Positions 45,310 to 54,832 of a DNA stretch of 64,000 nt are shown piece after piece. Origin of the DNA: Coprococcus aceti (GTDB lineage: Bacteria > Bacillota > Clostridia > Lachnospirales > Lachnospiraceae). Where the stretch lies: positions 62,001 to 126,000 of the forward strand of contig NZ_JAOQJT010000004.1 in the NCBI RefSeq assembly GCF_025567285.1. The letters are read 5' to 3'. Positions within the stretch are counted from its first letter, which is position 1. Each line of letters opens with the position of its first letter. Under the pieces are notes generated by a model. It made no database searches. It had not been told where the DNA came from and was given only the letters and a program-made list of their open reading frames with translations. The position numbers and the translations under genes are program-made.

Positions 45310-46293
45310 TTGCTATATCGTTGTGTGAATTGTGGGGGTAACGTAGTGTACGACCCTGCGAAGAAAAAGATGGTCTGCCTTAGTTGCGGGGGAAGCGACT
45401 GTCAGGAACTGGTTCCATCACAGGAGCCTGTAATATGTATAAACTGTGGTTCACAGATACCTTACACGGAGTATCAGTCTGCGGGAAGATGTCCTTCATG
45501 TGGAACATATCTGCTCAGGGATGACAAAGTAAATTATCCGTATGGGGCTGATGTGATACTTCCTTTTAAGATATCAAAGCATGAGGCTGAGGAGAAGCTG
45601 AGGAATGAATTTGGTAAAAAGCTATTTATACCGGGAACATTCCTTTCACAGAAGACGCTTGAGGCGCTTAAGGGAGTGTATGTCCCATTCTGGATGTACG
45701 ATTATGATTCGGATGTGGCTTATGAGGCCATAGGAACAAAGGTCAGATCATGGACGTCTGGAGACAAGAGATATACAGAGACTTCATATTTTGATGTCGG
45801 AAGAAGCCTGCATGTGAATTATGAGGGCATACCGGTTGATGCATCAATAGCCATGGAGGATGGAATCATGGATCTCATGGAGCCGTACAACTACAAAGAG
45901 CTCATGCAGCATGACAACAAGTACCTCTCGGGATTCTATGCGGAGACTTACAATATGCCGCCGAATGAGGTGGAGCCTAGGGCTCAGGCAAAAGCGGAGA
46001 AGGCAAACAGAGATTGGGTGAGAAGCACCACAACTGGATATTCATCACTTACAAATGAGAGATTCAGGAACAACAACAGACTCACGGGAACAAAGTTCGG
46101 ACTCATGCCGGTGTGGGTATATGAGTACCGTTTCCAGGGCAAAAACTATAAGTTCTATGTCAACGGACAGACTGGAAAATGTGTCGGAACAGAGCCGAAG
46201 AGCATGAGTAAGGCAGTTGGACTTACCGCACTTTTGTTTGGCGCAGCATTTGTATTGCTTGATGGCTTGTCTATGTTATTGGGGGTGTTGTAA
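45310..46293 (+). CDS. TFIIB-type zinc-ribbon membrane protein
   Basis: A 327-residue protein with a TTG start at 45310 after AGGGGG. Residues 4-70 hold two zinc ribbons (CVNCG...CLSCG and CINCG...CPSCG). The middle (about 75-290) is a beta-rich domain without a known name, and the C-terminus has one hydrophobic segment (about 300-325). Proteins like this are encoded next to TPM and SPFH genes in Clostridia. The stop is directly followed by the ATG of the TPM gene, showing a tight operon. A role in membrane or protein quality control is only inferred. Confidence 0.85.
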   Translation: MLYRCVNCGGNVVYDPAKKKMVCLSCGGSDCQELVPSQEPVICINCGSQIPYTEYQSAGRCPSCGTYLLRDDKVNYPYGADVILPFKISKHEAEEKLRNEFGKKLFIPGTFLSQKTLEALKGVYVPFWMYDYDSDVAYEAIGTKVRSWTSGDKRYTETSYFDVGRSLHVNYEGIPVDASIAMEDGIMDLMEPYNYKELMQHDNKYLSGFYAETYNMPPNEVEPRAQAKAEKANRDWVRSTTTGYSSLTNERFRNNNRLTGTKFGLMPVWVYEYRFQGKNYKFYVNGQTGKCVGTEPKSMSKAVGLTALLFGAAFVLLDGLSMLLGVL

Positions 46294-47169
46294 ATGAATG
46301 CAGTAAGGAAATTTATCGTGGCAATGCTCGTGGTACTTGGACTTGGAATAGTGTTCTTTATAGGATACTTTGTGAAATCAAATGCCAATCTCAAGCATGA
46401 CGCCAGAAATAATACAGAATGTAAGACAAATGAGAGAGTGTTTGACTATGCAGATAAGCTGTCTGATTCGGAGGAGGAGACTCTCCGCGGGGAGATAGCA
46501 GAATTGGAAGATAAAGTGGGTATGGACTTTGTTGTCGTTACCATGGATCAGTACACAGATCTGTCAGAATATGATGCCGATGCAGTTTCATATGACATAG
46601 AGTCTAACACAAAGGATATAGCAGAGAAGATCTGTGATTATTACAGATTCGGCTGGGAAGAGTGGCCTGCAGGAACATATCTTGACGGCAGGGATGCCAG
46701 CACAAGCGTAGTTATAGTTGCCAACTGGCAGGAGAACGACGGATATGTTTATCTGTGCACAGCCGGCAAGGCGAAGAAGAGAATAAGTGATTCCAAGGCG
46801 ACATCCATAACGGAATACGGTGGAAAGATACTCAGATCGGATACTCTTGGAGCATTTGAGAGAATGATGTCAAGAACAGAGACGGCTATGAAGAGCAGCA
46901 CAGGAGGATTAAAGTTCCTGTCACCATTTATATGCTTCCTTGTATCTCTGGGAGCAGCCATCGCATTCTGCATCGTGAATCTGTCGAAGAAAGCAGGAAA
47001 AGATACCACAACAGCTTCTACATACAGCGATGGAAATGCCAAGGAGCTTGACAGAAGAGATATATTTATACGTAAGGAAGTAACCAGCGTGACTATCCAG
47101 AGCAGCTCAGGAGATTCTGGTGGATCAGGCGGTGGCGGTGGTCATGGCGGTGGCGGAAGCCATTTCTAA
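46294..47169 (+). CDS. TPM-domain (YgcG-like) membrane protein
   Basis: A 291-residue protein. A TM helix (residues about 7-26) anchors an extracytoplasmic TPM domain (about 45-190, with VFDYADKLSDSEEETLR and GMDFVVVTMDQYTDLS), a second helix lies near 208-228, and the cytoplasmic tail ends in Gly-rich sequence (GGGGGHGGGGSHF), as in YgcG. The TPM fold is related to photosystem II repair factors. It starts exactly at the end of the zinc-ribbon gene, so the two are coupled. The function is unknown. Confidence 0.9.
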   Translation: MNAVRKFIVAMLVVLGLGIVFFIGYFVKSNANLKHDARNNTECKTNERVFDYADKLSDSEEETLRGEIAELEDKVGMDFVVVTMDQYTDLSEYDADAVSYDIESNTKDIAEKICDYYRFGWEEWPAGTYLDGRDASTSVVIVANWQENDGYVYLCTAGKAKKRISDSKATSITEYGGKILRSDTLGAFERMMSRTETAMKSSTGGLKFLSPFICFLVSLGAAIAFCIVNLSKKAGKDTTTASTYSDGNAKELDRRDIFIRKEVTSVTIQSSSGDSGGSGGGGGHGGGGSHF

Positions 47170-47199
47170 AAATCTGACCGTACGCGGGAAAGACATATT

Positions 47200-48114
47200 A
47201 TGAAGAACAGGAAGTTTGAAAGTTATATTCTAAAAAACAGAATACCCGGGATCATTCTATCACTGATCATGGTGGGATGCATGATCATCATGGCGTGGCA
47301 TTTCAGTCTGCCGGACAGGATAAGGAGCAGGACATACAGAAGTATAGCTGATGTGGAATCCAGGGCGAATCCGAACGACAGGGATGTGACGATAACCGTG
47401 GATCGGGCGGATTATATAGGATACGATTATTATGTGGATTCTGAGAGGCAGGGCAGGTACTACTACTGTCAGCAGGATGGCAGATATGCCATCCTGCTCA
47501 TCAGGAGTAACGAAGATGTACTGCTGAATTATACGCTGAGAGGCAGAGTAGTCTCTGCGGATGATGTGTATACATCGATAGTTGATGGCCTTGCACAGGA
47601 CATGGGGATACCATCCCAGCAGCTTGAGAGCAAGGTATATCCACACATAATAAGTGAGGTGGATTTTCCGAGGATCTATTATAATATGATGCTGCTGGTT
47701 CTTGTGCTGACGGCTCTGTGGGCGTTATATAATATAGTCAGATGTATATACAGTGTGTGCTGTCCATGGAAGGTGTCAGGAATGCAGGTCGTATCGGGCG
47801 GAAAGGCAGACAGAAATACTGTCAGGGATATAGATGAACAGCTCAGATACAATCTCTACTATGATCAGGATGGTATAGCCATAACAGACAAATATCTGGT
47901 ATATCACGGAACCTGGCATACGGATGTGGTGGAACTCAGCACCATAGAGACGTTCAAGAAGCTCAGAACATCGGCGAATATAGGGCCGGCAGACAAAAAG
48001 ATATACAAACTACTCATGGTGGATGTGGATGGCGTGACATATGAGCAGGACTTCAAGACGGAGGCTGCCATAGATGAAGCATTGTCATATCTGAGAGATT
48101 CAGGGAAAAAATAA
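47200..48114 (+). CDS. Two-TM hypothetical membrane protein
   Basis: A 304-residue protein. Hydrophobic helices at about residues 15-33 and 155-185 enclose an extracytoplasmic domain of about 120 residues. The C-terminal 110 residues (after a VCCPWKVSG segment) form a mostly beta soluble domain like PH-type folds. No known family. It is 30 bp downstream of the TPM gene with no terminator between, so it is the third gene of that operon. Confidence 0.75.
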   Translation: MKNRKFESYILKNRIPGIILSLIMVGCMIIMAWHFSLPDRIRSRTYRSIADVESRANPNDRDVTITVDRADYIGYDYYVDSERQGRYYYCQQDGRYAILLIRSNEDVLLNYTLRGRVVSADDVYTSIVDGLAQDMGIPSQQLESKVYPHIISEVDFPRIYYNMMLLVLVLTALWALYNIVRCIYSVCCPWKVSGMQVVSGGKADRNTVRDIDEQLRYNLYYDQDGIAITDKYLVYHGTWHTDVVELSTIETFKKLRTSANIGPADKKIYKLLMVDVDGVTYEQDFKTEAAIDEALSYLRDSGKK

Positions 48115-48161
48115 AACAGTATATGCGGTTCGTTATCAAACGGATCGCACATACTGTTTTT
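48113..48161. terminator. Bidirectional terminator
   Basis: AAAACAGTATATGCG pairs with CGCACATACTGTTTT (48113-48127 with about 48147-48161, one small mismatch). A and T runs on both sides serve the convergent genes. Confidence 0.85.
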
Positions 48162-48185
48162 GTTTTGCCTATTGTACTGTGCAGA

Positions 48186-48866
48186 CTATACGTCAAGCTT
48201 GTCCTGATCGGAGAGCACTGATGGATCCTCAGATACATCTGAAAGTCCCATGTACTCATCGCCGATTACCTCTGATGTCTCAGCAGCAGCGGCATTTGCA
48301 ACGGCACCAGTTGCCTCGGCGAGAACATCCTCAGCCTCAGCTACGGTCTCGGTTACGGCCTTTGCGGTTGTCTCATCCGGAATATCCGCTGTGGCTTCCG
48401 GGGTTACAACATCCTCGGTTGCGGCTTCTTCGGATGTGGTTTCTTCTGCTCCGGTGGTGTCTTCGTGAAGTGTGAAATATTCACGGTCGCCATCTTCGGT
48501 GGAAGCAGCTTTTTCCTTAACCTTGTCCTTGAGCTTGTCATATGTGTCGGATACTGTATTCTTTGCTTTCTGGACTGTCTCGGAATCTTTTACTTTATTG
48601 TAGGTATCCTTGATCGTATCCTTTGCCTTTTGGACTGTCTCAGAGTCCTTTACCTTGTGGTATGTTTCAGAGTCCTTGATCTTTTTGACTGTCTCGGAGT
48701 CCTTTACTTTGTGGTAAGTATCTGTAGCTGTGGCTTTTGCCTTCTTTACAGTATCATTGTTCTCAACTGTCTGGTAAGCTTTCGTTGTCTTGATCTTGTC
48801 TTTGAATAAGTAGCAGACACTTCCTGCAGCGGCAAGAGTGAGCGCCATTTTTGCCAATTTGTTCAT
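48186..48866 (-). CDS. LEA/apolipoprotein-like repeat protein, membrane-anchored
   Basis: A 226-residue protein. AAGGAG selects ATG 48866 instead of the frame from 48935. A short hydrophobic segment (residues about 5-22) is followed by amphipathic repeats of about 20 residues: YHKVKDSETV-QKAKDTIKDT and variants at about 31, 51, 69, 89 and 109. The C-terminal half is Ala/Glu/Thr-rich and acidic. Such KxKD repeats recall LEA-type desiccation or stress proteins that fold on membranes. The function is not established. It is a lone minus-strand gene. Confidence 0.7.
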   Translation of the reverse strand: MNKLAKMALTLAAAGSVCYLFKDKIKTTKAYQTVENNDTVKKAKATATDTYHKVKDSETVKKIKDSETYHKVKDSETVQKAKDTIKDTYNKVKDSETVQKAKNTVSDTYDKLKDKVKEKAASTEDGDREYFTLHEDTTGAEETTSEEAATEDVVTPEATADIPDETTAKAVTETVAEAEDVLAEATGAVANAAAAETSEVIGDEYMGLSDVSEDPSVLSDQDKLDV

Positions 48867-49038
48867 GATAAAAATCTCCTTCCCATAGAATATAACCTGT
48901 CCATTTATTTTAATATGTATTCGTGTCAAATGCAATAAGTGTGGTGGATTGATTCACAGGAATTAATATTTGCGAATGATATACCGTGTATGATATATTC
49001 ATCTATAATGGAATGGATATGTGGAGGTAAAATGGAAC

Positions 49039-49308
49039 ATGAATAATAGTGGACAGGATTACAACAAAGAAGAACAGGCGATAAAGGCACTTCAGAAAAA
49101 CTATTTTCTATGTGCGGCACTCACACTGGCAGTGGGAGTTGGAATGCTCGCATTTACATCATATAAGGTGATCGGAATAATATGCATCGTGCTGTGTGTG
49201 GTATTTGGGGTAATGGGTATCGTGCTCGTTGTCAAGCCGGACATGATAGATGTATCAGAGGATGGTGTGATGTCATATAAGAAGAAGGACAAGCCGGACA
49301 AAAAGTAA
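49039..49308 (+). CDS. Small two-TM hypothetical protein
   Basis: An 89-residue protein. GGAGG at 49023-49027 and ATG 49039 are the preferred start over GTG 49021. Two hydrophobic helices (about residues 23-42 and 47-66) form a hairpin, followed by a basic tail (YKKKDKPDKK). It precedes the MutS-like gene by 30 bp and may be co-transcribed. No family is recognised. Confidence 0.65.
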   Translation: MNNSGQDYNKEEQAIKALQKNYFLCAALTLAVGVGMLAFTSYKVIGIICIVLCVVFGVMGIVLVVKPDMIDVSEDGVMSYKKKDKPDKK

Positions 49309-49338
49309 ATATATTGTTTTTTATGAAAGGACGATAAC

Positions 49339-51117
49339 ATGAACGAATACAAGGACGAAAGGGACATTTTGGAGAAGGACATCAAGGCGCTTGAGGGGAA
49401 GTCTGCAACGTATTCAGGGGTTAGATTTGTGATGTTCCTTGCAGCTCTGGCAGGGCTGATAATAGGCATATATGACAACAGAGTGACAGTGCTGATCCTG
49501 GGAATAATAGCCGCTGTGGCATTTGTCGCAATGGTGTTTATCCACGGAAAGCTTAGTGAGGAGCTGGAATATAAGAAAGCCAAGTCGGAGGTGCTCAGGA
49601 GGTATATAGAGAGATTCGGCGACGGCTGGAAGAAGTTTGAGGACAACGGTGCACAGTATCTCGGCGATGACGATCTGGTTGCAAGGGATATGGACCTTCT
49701 TGGACAGAGCTCTCTGTATCAGTTTATCTGTGTTGCGGGAACCGAGGAGGGAAAAAGGGCTCTCGCCGAGAGTATACGCGATCCGAAGTACGATATAGCA
49801 GACATAGAGAAGCGCCAGGAGGCGATAAAAGAGCTCACTTCAAAGAGAGAGTTCTCGATGGATTTTGAGACCCTCGGTGTGAAGACCGGAATGGGCAAAA
49901 AGAAGAAATATACCGCGGATGAATTTGTGGCATACTGCAATGGCGATGACCATATACCTGCGGTGTTCAACATATTGAGATTTTTACTGCCGGCGATAAC
50001 ACTGGTTGCATTTATACTTGGAATAATGGGTGAGATAAACATAGGCTGGACGCTTGTCTCATTCTTTGTTGTGCTTTTGTTCTCCTGGCTTTTTGGCGGA
50101 GTTGCGGGTCAGGCTGTCATGCCTATGATCTCATTTGGCTATGTGATAGAGGACTATATAAGAATGTTCGAGCTGATCTCCGGGGAGAATTTCGACAGTG
50201 AACTTTTAAATGATATCAAGTCGCATCTGTCAAATGACTCTGGTGCCCTGGCGGCTATAAGAAAACTGAGGATGATAAGTGCGGCGTTCAATATCAGATA
50301 CAATCCTATAGTTCATCAGATACTGTGTGGACTTATAATGTGGGACTTCCACATAGGCAGGATGATGGACAAATGGAAACAGAAGAATGGACAGAGCGTT
50401 GAGGGCTGGATAAAGGCTGTCTCTGATATGGAGGAACTCATGTCATTTGCTGTCCTTTCAAGAACGAGGGAAGTGAGCTATCCACAGGTCGGCGCAAATG
50501 CCAGAGTGCATGTCACCGCCAGGGATATGAGACATCCTCTGATAAGCCCTGATACAGTCGTGGCAAATGATGCGGACTTCAAGGGCGGTGCCACGATAAT
50601 AACCGGAAGTAATATGTCCGGAAAGACGACTTTCCTCAGAACACTGGGTATAAATCTGGTGCTTGCATATGCGGGTGCTCCAGTGTGTGCGGGCTATATG
50701 GAGGCTGACAGGATGAAGATATTCACATCCATGAGGGTGACCGATGATGTCAGCAATGGAATATCAACGTTCTATGCAGAGATACTCAGGATAAAGACGA
50801 TGGTTGAGTACAGAAAAGAGAACAGACCTATGCTCTGTCTTATAGATGAGATATTCAAGGGAACAAATTCTGCTGACAGAATAGTGGGAGCAACACAGGT
50901 CATCAGAAAGCTTGCGGGAGCGGGTTCAATGACACTGGTATCGACACACGATTTTGAGCTGTGTGATCTCAAGGCGGAGGACGGAACACCTGCTGCGAAC
51001 TATCATTTCGAGGAATATTACGAGGGAGACCAGTTGAAATTCGACTATAAGAAGAAGGATGGCAGGTGTACCACGACAAATGCCATGGCGATACTTCACA
51101 TGGCAGGACTCGACTGA
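49339..51117 (+). CDS. Membrane-anchored MutS-like ATPase
   Basis: A 592-residue protein. Residues 1-70 contain a TM hairpin (about 27-62), and another hydrophobic pair lies at about 215-255. The C-terminal domain is MutS family: Walker A GSNMSGKTTF (about 423-432), Walker B with LIDEIFKGTNSADR (about 500), and STHDFEL. The N-terminal mismatch-binding and connector domains of MutS are missing, so it is unlikely to act in classical mismatch repair. Membrane-bound MutS-like proteins occur in Clostridia, with unknown function. It follows a small membrane protein gene. Confidence 0.88.
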   Translation: MNEYKDERDILEKDIKALEGKSATYSGVRFVMFLAALAGLIIGIYDNRVTVLILGIIAAVAFVAMVFIHGKLSEELEYKKAKSEVLRRYIERFGDGWKKFEDNGAQYLGDDDLVARDMDLLGQSSLYQFICVAGTEEGKRALAESIRDPKYDIADIEKRQEAIKELTSKREFSMDFETLGVKTGMGKKKKYTADEFVAYCNGDDHIPAVFNILRFLLPAITLVAFILGIMGEINIGWTLVSFFVVLLFSWLFGGVAGQAVMPMISFGYVIEDYIRMFELISGENFDSELLNDIKSHLSNDSGALAAIRKLRMISAAFNIRYNPIVHQILCGLIMWDFHIGRMMDKWKQKNGQSVEGWIKAVSDMEELMSFAVLSRTREVSYPQVGANARVHVTARDMRHPLISPDTVVANDADFKGGATIITGSNMSGKTTFLRTLGINLVLAYAGAPVCAGYMEADRMKIFTSMRVTDDVSNGISTFYAEILRIKTMVEYRKENRPMLCLIDEIFKGTNSADRIVGATQVIRKLAGAGSMTLVSTHDFELCDLKAEDGTPAANYHFEEYYEGDQLKFDYKKKDGRCTTTNAMAILHMAGLD

Positions 51118-51182
51118 TGCTGAAAAATGGCATTATCTGGCATAACAGTAAAAATGCACAAAAAATGCGATTTTTTTAGTGC

Positions 51183-51188
51183 TATAAT
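51183..51188 (+). promoter_or_regulatory. Possible extended -10 promoter upstream of 685-residue gene
   Basis: TATAAT with TG at 51180-51181 (TGCTATAAT). It is one of two candidate promoters in the gap 51118-51346. Confidence 0.35.
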
Positions 51189-51239
51189 TTTTGGGTAATT
51201 ATGCACAATGACAGTTATCAGTAATAACCAAAAACTTTG

Positions 51240-51268
51240 TTGAATGATTTTACCAAATATGTTATATT
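51240..51268 (+). promoter_or_regulatory. Possible promoter of 685-residue gene
   Basis: TTGAAT (51240-51245) and TATATT (51263-51268) are separated by 17 bp, 79 bp before the start codon. Confidence 0.4.
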
Positions 51269-51346
51269 TGGAGTAGTGATTTGAGGGGAATAATACAAGA
51301 ATATTCGTAAGCCAGACATACGAAAACAAAAGGAGGTAGACATATT

Positions 51347-53404
51347 ATGTTACCAGCAAATATAGGACAGGCAGGGGATAACGCATTATCAATAGCGGCA
51401 TCCAGTAATAAAGGAACACTTATTCGTTATCTGAATGATCAGGTTGAGGACGGATTCTATACATTGGTTATAGACAGCCTGAAGGATTCTAATTTTGATC
51501 TGTCGACCATGACAGTGGATGACGAGGTTCGTGCTCAGTGTACAAAGCTGTATGAGCTTGCAGAGTTTGTAGACTTCAATATAAAGGCGACCGGACACTA
51601 TGCGATCGAAGAGTGGATAGAGCCTTTATTCAGATTTGTATATGGTGATATTGACCCTACCGATATAGATGCGCCTGTATCAGCTACAGGTGTTTATCGT
51701 TACAGTGTATGGCTGCTGTATCTCTTACAGCTTGAGAAGATCCCAGAGTGCATGAGACTGATCGGGGATAAGATCGCTCCACTTCTCATAAACATTTCAT
51801 ACCAGATACTTGAGGATGATGACAGACCAAAGAACTTTGACAAGGCTCTGCTCGGATACCTGGATTTGATCAATGTGGTTATGGAGATGGATATCTCAGC
51901 CAAAGACATAGGATCTGATTCATATATCAACAACCTCGAGGTACTTTATGATTACGTCATCGAGGATGCACATGCACCTAACGATTACAAGATACAGTTA
52001 TCTATCAATCTCTTCTCTATCTACATTGCGAACAAGCAGTATGAGAAGGCATTTCAGTTCTACGGACTGAACGCAGAGTACATACCTATAGATAACCTGT
52101 CAGTATACTCCAACTTCAAGGAGCTCATCAAGAATGTCACAAGCACAGAGGCAGCAAAGATCCTCAGCAGCAAGGTGGCTTCAGAGATCTCCAAGCAGGA
52201 GGTATACAACAAGAGGATAGATTCACTGCTTAATGAGACCTGCGCATTTACCAAGAAGGTATATCAGGCCATCGAGAATGAGCCGGAGGTCAAGAAGGTA
52301 CTTCAGACACTTGGTTCAGGAGCACAGCTCAGCGGACGTCAGAACATTCCTGAGGGAGCATATGAGTACAACAAGCTCTTCATAGAGTGTGGAATCAAGG
52401 CATATGTTAACTCTGATATAACACAGAAGTCATATGAGGAGAAGTATGAGAGTCTGGAGATCCTCTCCAAGGCACTCAATGTACTGTTTGAGGGATACAG
52501 CTTGTATGAGGTATCGAACAAGATCGAGGATCAGTACATAGAGCTCACATGGTGCTGCAACTTCCTGAACGCCAATCCTTCAATGCTGAAGGCATTCTTC
52601 AGTGTAAAGGAGAAGGTAAAGGTATTTGATGTCAGAAAGAAGTCAATTGTTGAGAAGAACAACAAGAACAAAGAGGTTTACTCAATGCTTGACAATAGAC
52701 AGAAGATCCTTCTGTTCATGGCTGCTGAGGATATGGTCGTTAACGGACTCAACAGTACCAAGAAGATGGTTCTTGCATCAAGCTACGATATCAACACAGC
52801 CAAGAAGTACCTGCATGAGACATATGTCAGAACAGCTCTTCCTGAGAAGTATAAGGAGGAAAATGAGCAGGGTGGCGGTGGTCTCTTCGGTAAGAAGCAG
52901 CAGGCTATGCCGGCTGATCTGGTATCACTGTGTAAGGTAGCTATTGTTGAGGAGATGCTGTGCAAGTCAGAGTACCTGTACCATCAGCACACTCTCAAGG
53001 GAATAGACAAGCCATCAAACGAGGAGATGACATACTCTGTAGCATGTCTGATCAAGTGTATCAACCATATGATCAACAAGAAGAGCAAGGCTGCTGCAGC
53101 TCCTAACAAGAAGGTCATCATAACCAAGACAGGTAAGGTTATAGAGCTCAACGATGAGTCAGGACAGGCACTAGAGAAGCAGGAGTCAGGAATCATCGAG
53201 GCTATAGACAATATAGTTGTCCAGCTCAAGGATAAGAGTGAGAGCAACGTCAAGTATGTAAAGGATTACATTGAGGATCTTATGAATACACTCATGAAGT
53301 ACAACTGGGATATGAATGTACAGCTTGATGAATTCTCAGGTGAGGAACTCAGAAACAAGGCCTTCCTTGTTATCAAGAAGCTCAACTATGATCTTCTCAA
53401 GTAA
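51347..53404 (+). CDS. Large helical hypothetical protein
   Basis: A 685-residue, mostly helical soluble protein of unknown function with no signal peptide or TM. Helix-rich blocks of about 35 residues, some TPR-like in feel (for example FDKALLGYLDLINVVMEMD and KQYEKAFQFYGLNAEY), suggest a scaffold. A Gly/Lys loop (QGGGGLFGKKQQ) is near residue 508. The C-terminus (about 625-685) is a helical hairpin. It has GGAGGT before the ATG, its own promoter and its own strong terminator, so it is expressed independently. No nuclease or ATPase motif is seen. Confidence 0.75.
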   Translation: MLPANIGQAGDNALSIAASSNKGTLIRYLNDQVEDGFYTLVIDSLKDSNFDLSTMTVDDEVRAQCTKLYELAEFVDFNIKATGHYAIEEWIEPLFRFVYGDIDPTDIDAPVSATGVYRYSVWLLYLLQLEKIPECMRLIGDKIAPLLINISYQILEDDDRPKNFDKALLGYLDLINVVMEMDISAKDIGSDSYINNLEVLYDYVIEDAHAPNDYKIQLSINLFSIYIANKQYEKAFQFYGLNAEYIPIDNLSVYSNFKELIKNVTSTEAAKILSSKVASEISKQEVYNKRIDSLLNETCAFTKKVYQAIENEPEVKKVLQTLGSGAQLSGRQNIPEGAYEYNKLFIECGIKAYVNSDITQKSYEEKYESLEILSKALNVLFEGYSLYEVSNKIEDQYIELTWCCNFLNANPSMLKAFFSVKEKVKVFDVRKKSIVEKNNKNKEVYSMLDNRQKILLFMAAEDMVVNGLNSTKKMVLASSYDINTAKKYLHETYVRTALPEKYKEENEQGGGGLFGKKQQAMPADLVSLCKVAIVEEMLCKSEYLYHQHTLKGIDKPSNEEMTYSVACLIKCINHMINKKSKAAAAPNKKVIITKTGKVIELNDESGQALEKQESGIIEAIDNIVVQLKDKSESNVKYVKDYIEDLMNTLMKYNWDMNVQLDEFSGEELRNKAFLVIKKLNYDLLK

Positions 53405-53451
53405 TCTGATATTACAGGACAATTAAAAATATCAATATATTATGTGAAAAG

Positions 53452-53490
53452 CACCGGAACAAACTATAAGTTTGTTCCGGTGTTCTTTTT
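53452..53490 (+). terminator. Rho-independent terminator
   Basis: A perfect 13-bp stem (53452-53464 with 53470-53482) is followed by T5. It ends the 685-residue gene. Confidence 0.92.
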
Positions 53491-53565
53491 AAGGGTGGAA
53501 AAATATAGTTGTATATGCTAGAATAGGTTGGATTTAATAAAGATATAAGATCAGGAGGATAAGAA

Positions 53566-54831
53566 ATGGCAAAATTCATCAAGACACCGGTAAAAGGTAT
53601 GTGTGATCAGCTCCCGGCTGATATGAGGCTTAGAGAGCATGTGCTTTCAATGATCAAGACAAGTTATTCCAGATTTGGATTTACACAGATAGAGACTCCT
53701 GTTATGGAACATATAGAGAATCTTACAAGCAAGCAGGGCGGTGACAATGAGAAGCTTATCTTCAAGGTGATGAAGAGAGGCGCAGACCTTGCGAGAGCCA
53801 TCGATGCAGGTAAGGGAGAGTTGGCAGACAGCGGACTCAGATACGATCTTACACTTCCACTCTCAAGATATTATGCGAACAACAAGGAGCAGCTTCCAAG
53901 CCCATTCAAGGCACTCCAGATCGGACCTGTATTCCGTGCGGATCAGCCACAGAAGGGACGATTCAGAATGTTCACCCAGTGCGATATAGATATACTTGGT
54001 GACAATACAAACCTTGCGGAGATAGAGCTTGTGGCAGCCACATCCGATATGCTCTCAAGAATATTCTCTGAGGTGGGAATAACAGATTTTACTATCCACA
54101 TCAACGACAGACAGATACTCCGTGGTGCTGCGAAGAATGCGGGATTTGCAGAGGAAGACATTGCTTCAATACTCATCAGCCTTGACAAGTATGACAAGAT
54201 AGGTCTGGATGGCATAAGAGCAGAGCTCACAGAGAACGGATACGACGCAGAGATGGTGGACAAGTATCTTGAGATATACCAGAACCTTGGAGATATGAGC
54301 TGCGCTGAGTTCTGTAGGGACATAGACGCTGAGTGCCTTGATCCAAAGGTTATAACCAATATGGACGAGATCATATCAAGTGCAAAGACCATGGTTGCAG
54401 ATGGCGTAAAGATCGTATTTGACCCTACTCTTGTGAGAGGTATGGGATATTACACAGGACCTATTTTTGAGGTTACAATAGATGACTACAACTTCTCCAT
54501 CGCCGGCGGCGGAAGATATGACAAGATGGTTGGAAACTTCTGTGGACAGGATGTCCCTGCAACAGGATTTTCAATAGGTTTTGAGAGAATAATCACCATA
54601 CTCAAGGACAAGCTTGAGAATGGATACAAGATAGATTCTGACAACGTGGCTATCCTCATTCACAAGGATGTGACACTGGACAAGAAGCTTGAGATCTTCA
54701 AGGAGGCAAAGGAACTTCGCCAGGCAGGTAAGACAGTGACTATCCAGATGATGAGAAAGAACATGAAGCAGCAGATAAACATGCTGGAGTCAGAGGGATA
54801 CACAGAGTTCAAGAAGGTGTACAACGACTAA
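53566..54831 (+). CDS. hisS: Histidyl-tRNA synthetase
   Basis: A 421-residue class II synthetase. Motif 2 is FRADQPQKGRFRMFTQ, the histidine site is LVRGMGYYTGPIFEV (the canonical enzyme has RGLDYYT), motif 3 is IGFERI, and the C-terminal anticodon-binding domain (about 335-421) is present. HisZ proteins usually lack this domain and have no his-biosynthesis context here, so a true synthetase is favoured. The variant RGMGYYT is of a less common HisRS subtype. AGGAGG precedes the start. No T-box leader is seen. Confidence 0.85.
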   Translation: MAKFIKTPVKGMCDQLPADMRLREHVLSMIKTSYSRFGFTQIETPVMEHIENLTSKQGGDNEKLIFKVMKRGADLARAIDAGKGELADSGLRYDLTLPLSRYYANNKEQLPSPFKALQIGPVFRADQPQKGRFRMFTQCDIDILGDNTNLAEIELVAATSDMLSRIFSEVGITDFTIHINDRQILRGAAKNAGFAEEDIASILISLDKYDKIGLDGIRAELTENGYDAEMVDKYLEIYQNLGDMSCAEFCRDIDAECLDPKVITNMDEIISSAKTMVADGVKIVFDPTLVRGMGYYTGPIFEVTIDDYNFSIAGGGRYDKMVGNFCGQDVPATGFSIGFERIITILKDKLENGYKIDSDNVAILIHKDVTLDKKLEIFKEAKELRQAGKTVTIQMMRKNMKQQINMLESEGYTEFKKVYND

Positions 54832-54832
54832 C

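Noticed and set aside
53566..54831. HisZ (ATP phosphoribosyltransferase regulatory subunit)
   Set aside because: The anticodon-binding domain and the Arg of the histidine site are present, and no histidine biosynthesis genes are nearby.
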